The notes under the pieces are model-generated. The model saw only the letters and a list, made by a program, of their open reading frames with translations. It was not told the origin of the DNA and did not search any database. Of a DNA stretch of 64,000 bases, positions 18,090 to 26,562 are shown piece after piece. This DNA comes from Bacillus cytotoxicus (GTDB lineage: Bacteria > Bacillota > Bacilli > Bacillales > Bacillaceae_G). The DNA lies in contig NZ_JAMBOP010000003.1 of the NCBI RefSeq assembly GCF_023715645.1, positions 1 to 64,000 of the forward strand, given 5' to 3'. The position numbers were made by a program, and so were the translations under genes. Positions within the stretch are counted from its first letter, which is position 1. Each line of letters opens with the position of its first letter.

Positions 18090-19050
18090 TTAAATCAATA
18101 GATTAAATAATGTCGGATTGTGATTGATTTCCATATAGCGTATTCCTTGTTCTTCCATTCTTCTAATAAGAGGATCATAATCTTCTTTTTTCTGCAGTTC
18201 AATTCCAACTAGTGCTGGACCATTATCTTTATTATTTTTCTTCGTATACTCAAAACGAGTAATATCATCATTTGCTCCGAGAACATTATCTAAAAACTCA
18301 CGTAAAGCACGTGGCCGCTGGGGGAAATTAATAATAAAATAGTGCTTTAGTCCTTCATAAATTAATGATCTTTCCTTTGGCAAACGACTCTTTCATCGAA
18401 GCAGCGCCTTCTGGTTCCACCCCAATAATTTTCGTTAAAGGACTAATCCCTTTTATGTATGTTCCAACTCCTGCCGCTAAGCCTCCTCCGCCAATTCCCA
18501 TAAACATGTAATCAATCGTACAATCCGTATCATGTAAAATTTCTACACCAACCGTCCCTTGTCCTGCAATGACACGAGGATCATCAAATGGATGAATAAA
18601 TGTTAATCCAAACTCTTCGCAATATTTCACAGCTTTTTCATATGAACTGTCAAATGTATCTCCTTGCAAAATTATCTCTACGTATTCTCCTCCAAAAAAT
18701 CGTACTTGTGATACCTTTTGACTTGGTGTTGTATTTGGCATAAAAATTTCCGCTGGGATTTGTAGTTTATGACACGTATAAGCGACGCCTTGTGCATGAT
18801 TACCAGCACTAGCACAGACAACTCCTTTTTTCAAGTCTTCCATCGGTAAACTACTAATACAGTTATAAGCACCTCGTATTTTGAAAGAACGAACAACTTG
18901 TAAGTCCTCTCGTTTTAAATATACGTTACATTGATATTTCTCAGATAAAATGGGATCACGTTCTAAGGATGTATTTCGAATCACATCTTTTAACATATTA
19001 TATGCAACGAGAATATCTTAAATTTTGATCATTTCTTTCACATTTTTCAT
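18090..19050 (-). pseudogene. ilvA: Broken threonine dehydratase (ilvA)
   Basis: The N-terminal PLP domain (LKREDLQVVRSFKIRGAYN with the PLP lysine, SAGNHAQG, GIGGGG) runs from 19050 to about 18370. It ends in ESFAKGK followed by an out-of-frame tail and stop at 18355. The C-terminal regulatory domain (ERSLIYEGLKHYFIINFPQR... to LFNLLI) resumes in another frame from 18383 to 18090. Roughly 90-110 residues between them are missing compared with full-length IlvA (~420). The junction lies in an AAAGGAAAG/AAAGAAAG-like tract, suggesting a short-repeat deletion. In addition, codon 11 is TAA (19018-19020), with clearly IlvA-like DILVAYNMLKD continuing after it. Threonine deaminase from this locus must be inactive. 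Confidence 0.88.
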
Positions 19051-19066
19051 ATCTTTAACCGCCTCA

Positions 19067-19104
19067 CTGTATAATTTAAAAAAGTTTTGTTTTACATTAT
19101 ACAG
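19067..19104. promoter_or_regulatory. Inverted repeat in the ilvA promoter region
   Basis: CTGTATAAT (19067-19075) and ATTATACAG (19096-19104) are perfect 9-bp arms with a 20-bp spacer. Each minus-strand reading contains TATAAT- or TATACA-like hexamers. This could be an operator or overlapping promoter elements. It lies 17 bp before the ilvA start. Confidence 0.4.
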
Positions 19105-19136
19105 AATAATCTAAATTTTTAAAACGCTGTTCAAAT

Positions 19137-19177
19137 AAAAATGAATCAACATTTATGCTATGTTGATTCATTCTTTC
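19137..19177 (-). terminator. Terminator of the M-box/ABC/mgtC operon
   Basis: atgaatcaacat pairs with atgttgattcat and is flanked by A/T runs. It lies 68 bp beyond the MgtC stop on the minus strand. Confidence 0.85.
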
Positions 19178-19244
19178 ATGATGGCGTTTCCACTTTAATA
19201 AACTTGCTATTTGACATGTACTAAAATTTATTACCGGTGTGTTT

Positions 19245-19946
19245 TTAATCAACCTCTTGTCCAGAAAGAATCTTCCATCCGGTAGCTGTAACACCTGCTT
19301 CTAATCTAAGACCATTCACTACTTTTTCAATGAAAGCCGTCTTCTTAGCATCACAATGTAAAACTGCATGAATCGTTACTTTTGTACCATCTTCAATCTC
19401 TTCACTATATAATTCTCTTAACTCAACCTCTTCTGTATTGAACATTTGCATGAGCAACAACCTTATATGAACTTCATCTGTATTAGAGCACGTTGCAGAT
19501 AGCGCATAGCTCATTTTCTCTGGCATTTGATCAGTTGATTTCTTATTCATAAATAGCGCAACCGGACGGAGGAAAATATTCGCTACTAAAACACCAAATG
19601 CTCCTAATATAGCAACTTTTAGAAAACCTGCTCCGACGAGAGTTCCTACACCTGCAGAGCACCATAATGTTGCAGCTGTATTTAGCCCCCGTATACTAAA
19701 GCCGTCCCGAATTATGACACCCCCTCCTAAAAAACCAATGCCACTAACAACTTGAGCTGCAATCCGGGTCGGACTCGTTTCTCCTGTTACGATTACTGAT
19801 AATAAAACAAACAAGCATGCACCTAATGAAACCAAAGCATTCGTTCTTAAGCCCGCCATACGATGAAGCCACTGACGCTCTGTCCCGATAAGGGCCCCAG
19901 CAAATATAGCTACAAGTATACGAACTGCCATTTCTTGCAACAGCAT
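19245..19946 (-). CDS. MgtC/SapB family membrane protein
   Basis: This is a 233-residue protein with about four or five N-terminal TM helices carrying the MgtC signature (LIGTERQWLHRMAGLRTNALVSLGA, GIGFLGGGVI, RGLNTAATLWCSAGVG). A soluble C-terminal ACT-like domain covers ~145-233. MgtC proteins support growth at low Mg2+ and modulate ATP synthase/membrane potential in pathogens. GGGGGGAGAAAA precedes the ATG. It lies 67 bp downstream of the ABC ATPase on the same strand, with no terminator visible between. It is therefore the probable last gene of the Mg2+ riboswitch operon. Confidence 0.9.
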   Translation of the reverse strand: MLLQEMAVRILVAIFAGALIGTERQWLHRMAGLRTNALVSLGACLFVLLSVIVTGETSPTRIAAQVVSGIGFLGGGVIIRDGFSIRGLNTAATLWCSAGVGTLVGAGFLKVAILGAFGVLVANIFLRPVALFMNKKSTDQMPEKMSYALSATCSNTDEVHIRLLLMQMFNTEEVELRELYSEEIEDGTKVTIHAVLHCDAKKTAFIEKVVNGLRLEAGVTATGWKILSGQEVD

Positions 19947-20013
19947 TTTCTCCCCCCTATCTTCTACTAGTCAACCTTTGCTCTCATTAGAATACCATAA
20001 AAGATGCTCCTAT

Positions 20014-21294
20014 TTATTCTTCTATAAATAATTGCCTCACTTCTTCATCATAGTCAAACAAGTCAGCATAACGACCCCAATCAATTAATATATCCAATTG
20101 TTTTTCGGATTCCTCTACGTTGTAATGTTGATTTAAAATTTCAATAAAAAATTCCCTGTTCATCGTTTTATTTGCCTTAGAATGCAGGACATTCACAACT
20201 GTTGCCATCATCGGAATATGTTCCAATACTTGTTTACGAAACAATTCTTTTCGCTCTTGTACAGATCCTTCCGCAAACAAATGTCCAATTTTCGTTAAAG
20301 AAATATCTCCATTTATTGTCGTTGTAAGGCATAATAAATCTGCCGCCTCAACAAGAGGCAAAAAGTCTTCTAAATCAAGCATAAGCTCTTCCCCGGCAAG
20401 CCGATATAAATCCATTTTCTCTTCTCCTAAATCTTGCAAAAGCTCAATAAATCCAGCTAAGGCACCTCCTGAAATAGTAGAAGAAACTTTCGCCCATTTT
20501 TTTGTATTCTTTTTCTCTACAATAACTTTTTCTCTTTTTGTAAGTAAAGAATATAAATGATCAACAATACTAGCAAAAATAGGATCTTCCTTGTCTCTTG
20601 GACGAGTCAGCGTAATTGAAATATCACTAATAATACGCGCTGGATCTCGCGATAATACAATTGCTCGGTCTGACATATAAACGGCTTCTTCAATACTATG
20701 AGTTACCATAATAATTGATTTTGTTGGTATTTTCCTTTCAAACCATAGATCTAAAATATCATTTTTAAGATTCTCAGCAGTTAATACATCCAAAGCTGAA
20801 AACGGTTCATCCATCAGCAAAATATCTGGTTCCATCACTAAAGCACGACCAATCCCAACACGTTGGCGCATGCCGCCAGATAGCTCTTTCGGATACGCAT
20901 TTTCAAACCCTTCTAAACCAATCATTTTCAAAATTTGATTTACCTTTTCCTTTTTTTCATCTATTGACAAAGAAAATGTTTCTAAACCTAATTCAATATT
21001 TTCTTCTACAGTTAACCACGGAAAAAGCGCAAAAGATTGAAATACCATACTGCATCCAGGATTAATTCCCTCTATTTTTTGCCCATTATATTGAACAATT
21101 CCTTTCGAAGCAGGGACTAAACCAGCAATAATACGCAGTAATGTTGATTTTCCAGATCCAGAAGGTCCCAGTATAGAAACAAACTCACCTTCTTGAATTT
21201 CAAGTGAAATATTTTCAAGAACAATTTTATTTTGAGATTTTTCTTTTTCATATAACTTTGTTACATCTTGTACTTTTATTAATGATTGAGACAT
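20014..21294 (-). CDS. ABC transporter ATPase with C-terminal AAA-associated domain
   Basis: The 426-residue ATPase is of the NitT/TauT (nitrate/sulfonate/taurine) class. Walker A GPSGSGKST is at 43-51, the signature LSGGMRQ at 138-144 and Walker B ILLMDEP at 158-164. Beyond ~270, an extra domain (GGALAGFIELLQDLGEEKMDLYRLAGEELMLDLEDFLPLVEAADLL...) matches the AAA-associated C-terminal domain found in a subset of these ATPases and thought to be regulatory. It lies 14 bp downstream of the permease gene. NitT/TauT membership would suggest anion uptake, but the upstream M-box points to Mg2+-linked transport. Confidence 0.9.
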   Translation of the reverse strand: MSQSLIKVQDVTKLYEKEKSQNKIVLENISLEIQEGEFVSILGPSGSGKSTLLRIIAGLVPASKGIVQYNGQKIEGINPGCSMVFQSFALFPWLTVEENIELGLETFSLSIDEKKEKVNQILKMIGLEGFENAYPKELSGGMRQRVGIGRALVMEPDILLMDEPFSALDVLTAENLKNDILDLWFERKIPTKSIIMVTHSIEEAVYMSDRAIVLSRDPARIISDISITLTRPRDKEDPIFASIVDHLYSLLTKREKVIVEKKNTKKWAKVSSTISGGALAGFIELLQDLGEEKMDLYRLAGEELMLDLEDFLPLVEAADLLCLTTTINGDISLTKIGHLFAEGSVQERKELFRKQVLEHIPMMATVVNVLHSKANKTMNREFFIEILNQHYNVEESEKQLDILIDWGRYADLFDYDEEVRQLFIEE

Positions 21295-21308
21295 AAGACT
21301 TTCCTCCT

Positions 21309-23048
21309 CTAATCAAGGCGATATTTTGTTTCAGCCACTGCATATAATTTTCTCCAGAAAAATCGGTTAAACAAGACAACAATGACAGCCATAATAACAA
21401 TTCCCCAAATAATATGAGGCCAGTTCCCTGCAGTTGTAGCCTTTGTAATATAAGAACCTAGTCCAGTTGCGACAAGATCATGATTCTTCCATGAAACAAA
21501 TTCCGCAACAATGCTAGCATTCCAAGCACCGCCGCTTGCTGTAATCCCTCCTGTTACTATATAAGGAAAAATACCAGGCAAGATTAATACTTTCCATGTT
21601 TTCCAAACCGATAATTTTGACATTTTAGCCGCCTCACGAAGATCAGAAGGAATTGCCATTGCTCCTGCAATAACATTAAACAAAATATACCATTGCGTTC
21701 CAAGCATCATAAGAGGAATCGATCCTAGTTCAAAATTCACACCATATTTCACATATAGAATCGTTAGAAATGGAAACACCATATTCGCTGGAAATGAAGA
21801 TAAAATTTGCACAATCGGCTGCATAATTCGAGATAATCGTGGATGAAACCCAATTGCAACTCCTACTGGTATTGTCCACAATGCACCTAAAAACGTAGAA
21901 ATACAAACACGGAACAACGTTAAACAGCCTAACCAAATGACATGTATCATCTCTTTGACACTTAGGGTTGCTATAAATTTAATTCCTTGCACAGTATACA
22001 TTCCCACACATATAACCGCACTTAATATAAGAACAATATAAATAAAACGAAACAAGACAATATTACCTTGTTTCTTTTTCATTCTAATTTTTTTATTCCC
22101 TGCAAATCGTTTTCTCACTTGATGCATCGTTTTTTTTCGTAAAAGTAACATTTGTTCACCTATTACTTGTACAAAAACAGCCCGCTTTATAAGTGTAAGA
22201 ACCCATGAAGTTTGGACATCTGTTGAAGCCGTCTGCTCATTTCGAAATTTTTGTGCCCAAGCAACAATTGGTCGCCAAAATAGTTGATCAACGAGAATGA
22301 TAAGAACCACCATTGTAAGAATTGCATATAATATCGCTTTCATATCTCCTTTATCAATTGCAGACGCCATATAAGAACCAATGCCAGGTAATTGAATATC
22401 TTTATTCAAAACGGATATCGTTTCAGATGCTGCAAGGAAGAACCAGCCACCGCCAAATGACATCATCCCATTCCACACTAGCCCATTCATGGCATGAGGC
22501 AGTTCCAACTTTGTAAATCGCACCCATCCGTTCAATTGACTCATTCGAGAAAACTCATATAAATCTTTCGGTACAGTTCGTAAAGAGTGGTAAAAACTAA
22601 ACGTCATATTCCAAACCTGACCAGTAAAGATTGCAAAAATAGAGGCACATTCTACCCCTAATAAACTATTGGGAAATAAAGCCATAAACCCAGTTACAGT
22701 TACAGATAAAAAGCCAAGTACTGGAACAGATTGTAAAATATCAATAATCGGAATCATAATACGCTCTGTCCACCGATTTAATACAGCAATTTTTCCGTAT
22801 ATAAGTGTAAATAATAACGATGCCACGAGAGCTAAAAACATCCGAAGTAAGGATCGCCCCGCATAATAAGGTAAATTCACAGGGCTCAGATCAATTGTTT
22901 CTTTTTGCTGGGCTGAAAAATGTATTGTCATTCCCTCACCTAAATCAACAACCATATAAAATAACCCTATAATAGCCAGTAATACAATAATATCTGCCCA
23001 ACTAAAGCGCTTTTTCTGTTCTTGAACAGAATATATAGATGTCTTCAT
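21309..23048 (-). CDS. Fused double ABC permease (two BPD_transp_1 domains)
   Basis: This 579-residue protein carries two complete permease domains (about 65-275 and 345-570). Each has an EAA-type coupling loop: SRMSQLNGWVRFTKLELPHA and EAAKMSKLSVWKTWKVLILPG. The ATP-binding partner lies directly downstream. A single polypeptide thus supplies the whole membrane pore, and no substrate-binding lipoprotein gene exists nearby. The ATG at 23048 follows AAGGAGG by 6 nt; the longer frame only overlaps the preceding small ORF. Expression is expected to rise at low Mg2+ because of the M-box 200 bp upstream. Confidence 0.9.
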   Translation of the reverse strand: MKTSIYSVQEQKKRFSWADIIVLLAIIGLFYMVVDLGEGMTIHFSAQQKETIDLSPVNLPYYAGRSLLRMFLALVASLLFTLIYGKIAVLNRWTERIMIPIIDILQSVPVLGFLSVTVTGFMALFPNSLLGVECASIFAIFTGQVWNMTFSFYHSLRTVPKDLYEFSRMSQLNGWVRFTKLELPHAMNGLVWNGMMSFGGGWFFLAASETISVLNKDIQLPGIGSYMASAIDKGDMKAILYAILTMVVLIILVDQLFWRPIVAWAQKFRNEQTASTDVQTSWVLTLIKRAVFVQVIGEQMLLLRKKTMHQVRKRFAGNKKIRMKKKQGNIVLFRFIYIVLILSAVICVGMYTVQGIKFIATLSVKEMIHVIWLGCLTLFRVCISTFLGALWTIPVGVAIGFHPRLSRIMQPIVQILSSFPANMVFPFLTILYVKYGVNFELGSIPLMMLGTQWYILFNVIAGAMAIPSDLREAAKMSKLSVWKTWKVLILPGIFPYIVTGGITASGGAWNASIVAEFVSWKNHDLVATGLGSYITKATTAGNWPHIIWGIVIMAVIVVLFNRFFWRKLYAVAETKYRLD

Positions 23049-23077
23049 CGTTTTCCTCCTTGTCAAATCGAGGAACA

Positions 23078-23161
23078 CTACTTGAACTCATCCTCAATTG
23101 ATGAGAAAAGATAAGCAAGCCCCTCTATTAATATATGCTCGATGCCCCTATCACCATCCAT
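23078..23161 (-). CDS. 27-residue small ORF, first cistron after the M-box
   Basis: Between the M-box terminator and the permease, an ATG at 23161 follows GGAGGTG with 7 nt spacing, an excellent ribosome site. It encodes a 27-residue acidic peptide, MDGDRGIEHILIEGLAYLFS followed by SIEDEFK, and stops 29 bp before the permease start. It could be a small regulatory protein of the transporter or a leader peptide. I do not recognise it. It is too short for standard gene callers, but its position and ribosome site make translation likely. Confidence 0.65.
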   Translation of the reverse strand: MDGDRGIEHILIEGLAYLFSSIEDEFK

Positions 23162-23182
23162 CTTTTCTCACCTCCAAACAAT

Positions 23183-23214
23183 ATAAAAAACCCCTCTTAG
23201 GCAAGAGAGGGGCA
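23183..23214 (-). terminator. Intrinsic terminator of the M-box riboswitch
   Basis: On the minus strand CCCCTCTCTTGCC-(TA)-AGAGGGG forms a GC-rich stem followed by TTTTTT, directly after the aptamer. It would stop transcription when Mg2+ is bound. Confidence 0.9.
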
Positions 23215-23239
23215 TACTTAAACAAGGCTAAAATATATA

Positions 23240-23412
23240 TATCCTACCTCTCTAGTTGAGCTTTGGCACTATACAACGTAGAGAAAGAAATCTCAGCCAC
23301 CTTAAGTAAAGCCTTAATCCGACAGTACCTGTTCTACCCATTGGCGTCTTTCGACATTTCCGGGCAGTGGCCTATGTTTGTATAGGAGCCTCGCCTAACG
23401 AGGAATCTATTC
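23240..23412 (-). promoter_or_regulatory. M-box (ykoK) Mg2+ riboswitch
   Basis: The minus strand contains the conserved M-box blocks in order: GTTAGGCGAGGCTCCTATAC, a variable stem, CACTGCCCGGAAATGTCGAA, AGACGCCAATGGGT, ACAGGTACTGTCGGATTAAG, then GCTTTACTTAAGGTG. These are the aptamer core signatures of the ykoK leader. An antiterminator/terminator switch follows (ctctac... pairing region, then the terminator at 23183-23214). Mg2+ binding should terminate transcription; low Mg2+ should turn on the downstream small ORF, permease, ATPase and MgtC. Confidence 0.93.
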
Positions 23413-23425
23413 AATTTCTATAATG

Positions 23426-23454
23426 ACAATAAACTTTTGAATAAGAACTGTCAA
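23426..23454 (-). promoter_or_regulatory. Putative sigma-A promoter of the M-box operon
   Basis: On the minus strand, TTGACA (23449-23454) is a perfect -35. It is separated by 17 bp from TATTGT (23426-23431), a weaker -10, just upstream of the aptamer. Confidence 0.6.
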
Positions 23455-23560
23455 TCAAAAATAACACATGTAAGTATGACATTTTTTTGTCTAAAAATAA
23501 TAAAATTTACTAACTACTCAGTCACTCTATGAAAAACCGACAGAAAAACATGTTTTTAAA

Positions 23561-23660
23561 TAGTCGAGAGGGACTAGCTATGTTTAGGAGCAGTCAGGGC
23601 CTTTTCCTGCCACGCGCAAAGTTTTAAAGCAAAGAAAGGTAGCGAGGTGTAGGTCCATTT
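23561..23660 (+). repeat. Decayed bcr1 fragment
   Basis: agcagtcagggccttttcctgccacgcgcaaagttttaaa followed by agaaaggtagcgagg matches the middle of bcr1. Both termini are lost. The rest of 23460-23830 holds no recognisable gene. Confidence 0.7.
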
Positions 23661-23830
23661 TTATCTTCATGACAGCAATCTATATGCTAAAAAATGAAAA
23701 TAACTTTCTATAGATAATAAGGAGAATATTTCCACCGGAATCATACTCCTTACCAAACCTCTAAATGAAATGTACGGCTGAGTATTCACAAAAATTACAT
23801 ATACATTTAAACCACTTTCACGATTAGCGT

Positions 23831-23862
23831 GAAAAATGCAACACAGGAATTGTGTTGCATTA
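23831..23862 (-). terminator. Terminator of the Bcr/CflA exporter gene
   Basis: aatgcaacac pairs with gtgttgcatt and, on the minus strand, is followed by TTTTTC. It lies 28 bp beyond the stop. Confidence 0.85.
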
Positions 23863-23889
23863 TACATTGTAAGTACTTTTATAAAGCCT

Positions 23890-25104
23890 TTAATTATTCG
23901 TCCGTCTCGTTAAAATGATAAAGCTAAGCATCGCACCGATATGACAACAAACAATTGTTATTCCCATTGGTACAGCTGTCTGCTCTCCTTGAATGCCAAC
24001 TAAAGGGGCAACTACTGCGCCAGAGATAAACGGTAACAGTCCTAATAAAGCTGCAGCGCTTCCTGCTGCTTTTTGCTGATTTTGCATCGCCAACGTAAAT
24101 CCAGTCGTTCCAACAACCCCTACGCTAGAAACAATCATAAAGAAGCAGATTAATACCCCTATTAAAGAAGGGGCCAGCAAAATAATCAGAAGTAGCATTG
24201 TGCCTCCGAATAAAGCCAAAAGAAGTCCTGTTACTAATAAAGTACGTTCATTCATCCTTCCTGCCAAGCGCCCTGTAACTTGCGACGCAATAATTATCCC
24301 CAAACCATTTATCGCAAAGAATAAACTAAATAATTGCGGCGAAGCACCAAAAATATTTTGAATAACAAACGGTGATCCTGAAATATAAGCAAACATCGCT
24401 GCAGTTATAAACCCTTGCGATAGTGCATAGCCCATAAAGACTCGATCTTGTAATAAACTTCTATAATGTAATAAGCTCTCTCCCCATCCACCAGCAGTTC
24501 TTTTTTCTTCGGGCAATGTTTCTGGCAAAATAAAAATAACACTTAACAACATAAGTCCACTTAATATACCTAATACAATGAATACCCAGTGCCAAGAAGC
24601 AAAGCTTAAAATTTGTCCCCCAATAATAGGTGCGAAGATTGGAGCAGCTCCATTTACTAACATTAAAGCAGAAAAGAATTTCGTAAGCTCTGATCCCGTG
24701 TATAAATCTCTCACAATCGCACGTGAAAGTACGATCCCCGCTGAACCAACTGCCCCTTGCATAAAACGTAAGACAATAAGTATCCAGACAGACGGTGTTA
24801 GCGCACAGAAGAATGACGTAACCGCATAAATAACAAGACCAATTACAAGTGGTTTTTTCCTTCCCTGACGATCGCTCCATGCACCGACCCACAATTGTCC
24901 TAACGCAATCCCTAACAAACATGCAGTTAAACTTAACTGTGTAAGTGCACTTGTCGCATGCAAATCGTCTGTTAAATTTGGAAAAGCAGGAAGATACATA
25001 TCAATAGAAAGTGGTCCAATCGCAGATAAACTTCCGAGAACGATCGCTAAAATAATTCTCTTATCTTTTGCAAGTTGTACTTTCATTTGTAATTCTGTTT
25101 GCAA
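23890..25104 (-). CDS. Bcr/CflA-type multidrug efflux MFS transporter
   Basis: This is a 404-residue, 12-TM MFS protein. The family marks are GPLSIDMYLPAFP in TM1, GQLWVGAWSDRQGRKKPL (motif A) at TM2-3, LRFMQGAVGSAGIVLSRAIVRDLY (the drug:H+ antiporter region), and NGAAPIFAPIIGG (motif C). It exports bicyclomycin/chloramphenicol-like drugs in exchange for protons. AAAGGAGG lies 8 nt before the TTG at 25104, which I prefer to the ATG at 25131. It is monocistronic between two terminators. Confidence 0.9.
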   Translation of the reverse strand: MQTELQMKVQLAKDKRIILAIVLGSLSAIGPLSIDMYLPAFPNLTDDLHATSALTQLSLTACLLGIALGQLWVGAWSDRQGRKKPLVIGLVIYAVTSFFCALTPSVWILIVLRFMQGAVGSAGIVLSRAIVRDLYTGSELTKFFSALMLVNGAAPIFAPIIGGQILSFASWHWVFIVLGILSGLMLLSVIFILPETLPEEKRTAGGWGESLLHYRSLLQDRVFMGYALSQGFITAAMFAYISGSPFVIQNIFGASPQLFSLFFAINGLGIIIASQVTGRLAGRMNERTLLVTGLLLALFGGTMLLLIILLAPSLIGVLICFFMIVSSVGVVGTTGFTLAMQNQQKAAGSAAALLGLLPFISGAVVAPLVGIQGEQTAVPMGITIVCCHIGAMLSFIILTRRTNN

Positions 25105-25305
25105 TTGTATAACCTCCTTTTTCTCCCTCATTAACGTACAGAATAAAACAAACTCCCATTACCTAAAGTTTCAAATTACGGATATCCTTTCCATCTTCAT
25201 CACTTTACAAGAATATAGAATAAAAAACGAGATGTAACTATTTTGGTTACAATTATGTTTATTGTTAATACATTCACTCGATTTTTTTCCAGTTCAAACA
25301 TATAT

Positions 25306-25338
25306 AAGAGGATATCAACAAATGTCGATATCCTCTTA
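25306..25338. terminator. Orphan bidirectional terminator
   Basis: aagaggatatc pairs with gatatcctctt around aacaaatgtc. No gene ends immediately beside it. It may be the scar of a lost gene. Confidence 0.6.
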
Positions 25339-25460
25339 CCTTCTATTTTTCTTGATCTATTTCCTTTAAATTTACTCTTTCACAACGATTCAATTGTGTT
25401 AACATTATAAATATTACATATTAAAGGAGCATGCAAATAAATAAAAGGGGGAGTTCATTT

Positions 25461-25530
25461 GTCTACATTACGAAACTTAATTGAACTACCCTCACCTACC
25501 GCTTCAAGCTTGAGGTAGGGGTCTGATATG
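25461..25530 (+). mobile_element. Truncated gene start joined to an IS200/IS605-like end hairpin
   Basis: A TTG at 25460 follows agggggag and opens a frame STLRNLIELP. It then runs into gaactaccctcacctaccgc followed by ttgaggtaggggtctgat, a hairpin resembling that at 13695-13750. The peptide stops after 19 codons. The simplest reading is a gene cut near its start by an IS200/IS605-type insertion or its scar. No transposase is present. Confidence 0.4.
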
Positions 25531-25549
25531 ATAAAGTAGACGTGCATAC

Positions 25550-25582
25550 AAAAAGGTGCTTACATAAGAAGCACCTTTTTAC
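25550..25582 (-). terminator. Terminator of the VanW gene
   Basis: aaaaaggtgctta pairs with aagcacctttttac. On the minus strand it is followed by a T-run and lies 70 bp after the vanW-like stop. It is nearly identical to the hairpin at 8600-8636. Confidence 0.75.
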
Positions 25583-25653
25583 ATTCATCATAATTTATTT
25601 ACTTTAACTCACGTCTTTTTAGAAGTTTCCTAAAAAAAGTGCAATACCTACAC

Positions 25654-26562
25654 TTATACAGCACGTACCTCTGCCACTAATTTCTGACCATCCATGTACA
25701 TTACAAGCTTTACTGGGTTATCACTTGCATTCTCAAATACTAAATCTAAATACGGATATGCAATCGTCGCATCTCTACCTTTAGGCACATAACCTACTTC
25801 TTTAGAATGGGTTGATCTCTCCACCATTTTTAAACCTGCTTGATCTGCAGCGTTAAATAATGTAGAAGACGTTTGGCATACACCTCCGCCGTATCCATCT
25901 ACTAATTTACCATCTACAATTTCTTTCCCTAACTGATAACCTTTATCTGGTGTAGTATCTCCAACTAAAGAATTAAAGGAAAATCTATCACCCTTTCCTA
26001 ATACAACCCCATTGACAGTACTTGCAGACAAACGAATGTTTTCAATTCTACCGCCTGTAGAACTACCTAAATTCGTTTCATATCTTCCTATTGCTGTCCC
26101 GTTTCCTTTTCCGTTTTCTGATGTTGCTGCAGGCTTTTTCTCTACAATCGGCAACTGATAAGAAGACTCCCACATTCCAACATTCATCAACTTATCTACT
26201 AACTCTTTTTCCATTAATTCGTAAGCAGGTTTTCCTTCTACCCATGTACCATCACTTCTCATACGAGACGGAACCATCTTTGTATCTACACTCTTTGCAA
26301 CTCCACTAACTACCTTAGACACTTCTTTTTTAAATGTCTTTTCATCTTCGAAATAACCTAAACTAGCTAAATCGATCTTTTTCACTTCTTTTCCAGTTCT
26401 ACCATCTACTAAACTAATACTTTTATTTACCTCTGCTTTTGCTTCTACATTATGGTTCCCAACACCACTTACTAATGTAACCTCACTAGCTTTTGCAGTA
26501 CACCCGCTGACTATCCCTAAACATAATGTCCCTAACACTAGACTTCGAACCCTACGTAACAA
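25654..26562 (-). CDS. VanW family lipoprotein
   Basis: The 302-residue protein has a lipoprotein signal peptide ending in VSGC, with Cys21 as the lipidated residue. The C-terminal half (~165-290) is a VanW domain: GRIENIRLSASTVNGVVL, GDRFSFNSLVGDTTPDKGYQ and GYGGGVCQTSSTLFNAADQAGL. VanW is found in some vancomycin-resistance clusters and in many cell-envelope proteins; its reaction is unknown. There are no van genes nearby, so a resistance role is not implied. It is expected on the outer face of the membrane. Confidence 0.88.
   Translation of the reverse strand: MLRRVRSLVLGTLCLGIVSGCTAKASEVTLVSGVGNHNVEAKAEVNKSISLVDGRTGKEVKKIDLASLGYFEDEKTFKKEVSKVVSGVAKSVDTKMVPSRMRSDGTWVEGKPAYELMEKELVDKLMNVGMWESSYQLPIVEKKPAATSENGKGNGTAIGRYETNLGSSTGGRIENIRLSASTVNGVVLGKGDRFSFNSLVGDTTPDKGYQLGKEIVDGKLVDGYGGGVCQTSSTLFNAADQAGLKMVERSTHSKEVGYVPKGRDATIAYPYLDLVFENASDNPVKLVMYMDGQKLVAEVRAV

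Noticed and set aside
19097-19294. 65-residue minus-strand ORF downstream of mgtC
   Set aside because: It overlaps the mgtC 3' end in another frame and runs across its terminator.
23667-23867. 66-residue minus-strand ORF between the M-box promoter and the Bcr exporter
   Set aside because: It spans the exporter terminator and the edge of a decayed bcr1; no ribosome site.
25654-26562. Vancomycin resistance locus suggested by VanW
   Set aside because: No vanR/S/H/A/X genes are nearby; the VanW domain is common in unrelated envelope lipoproteins.
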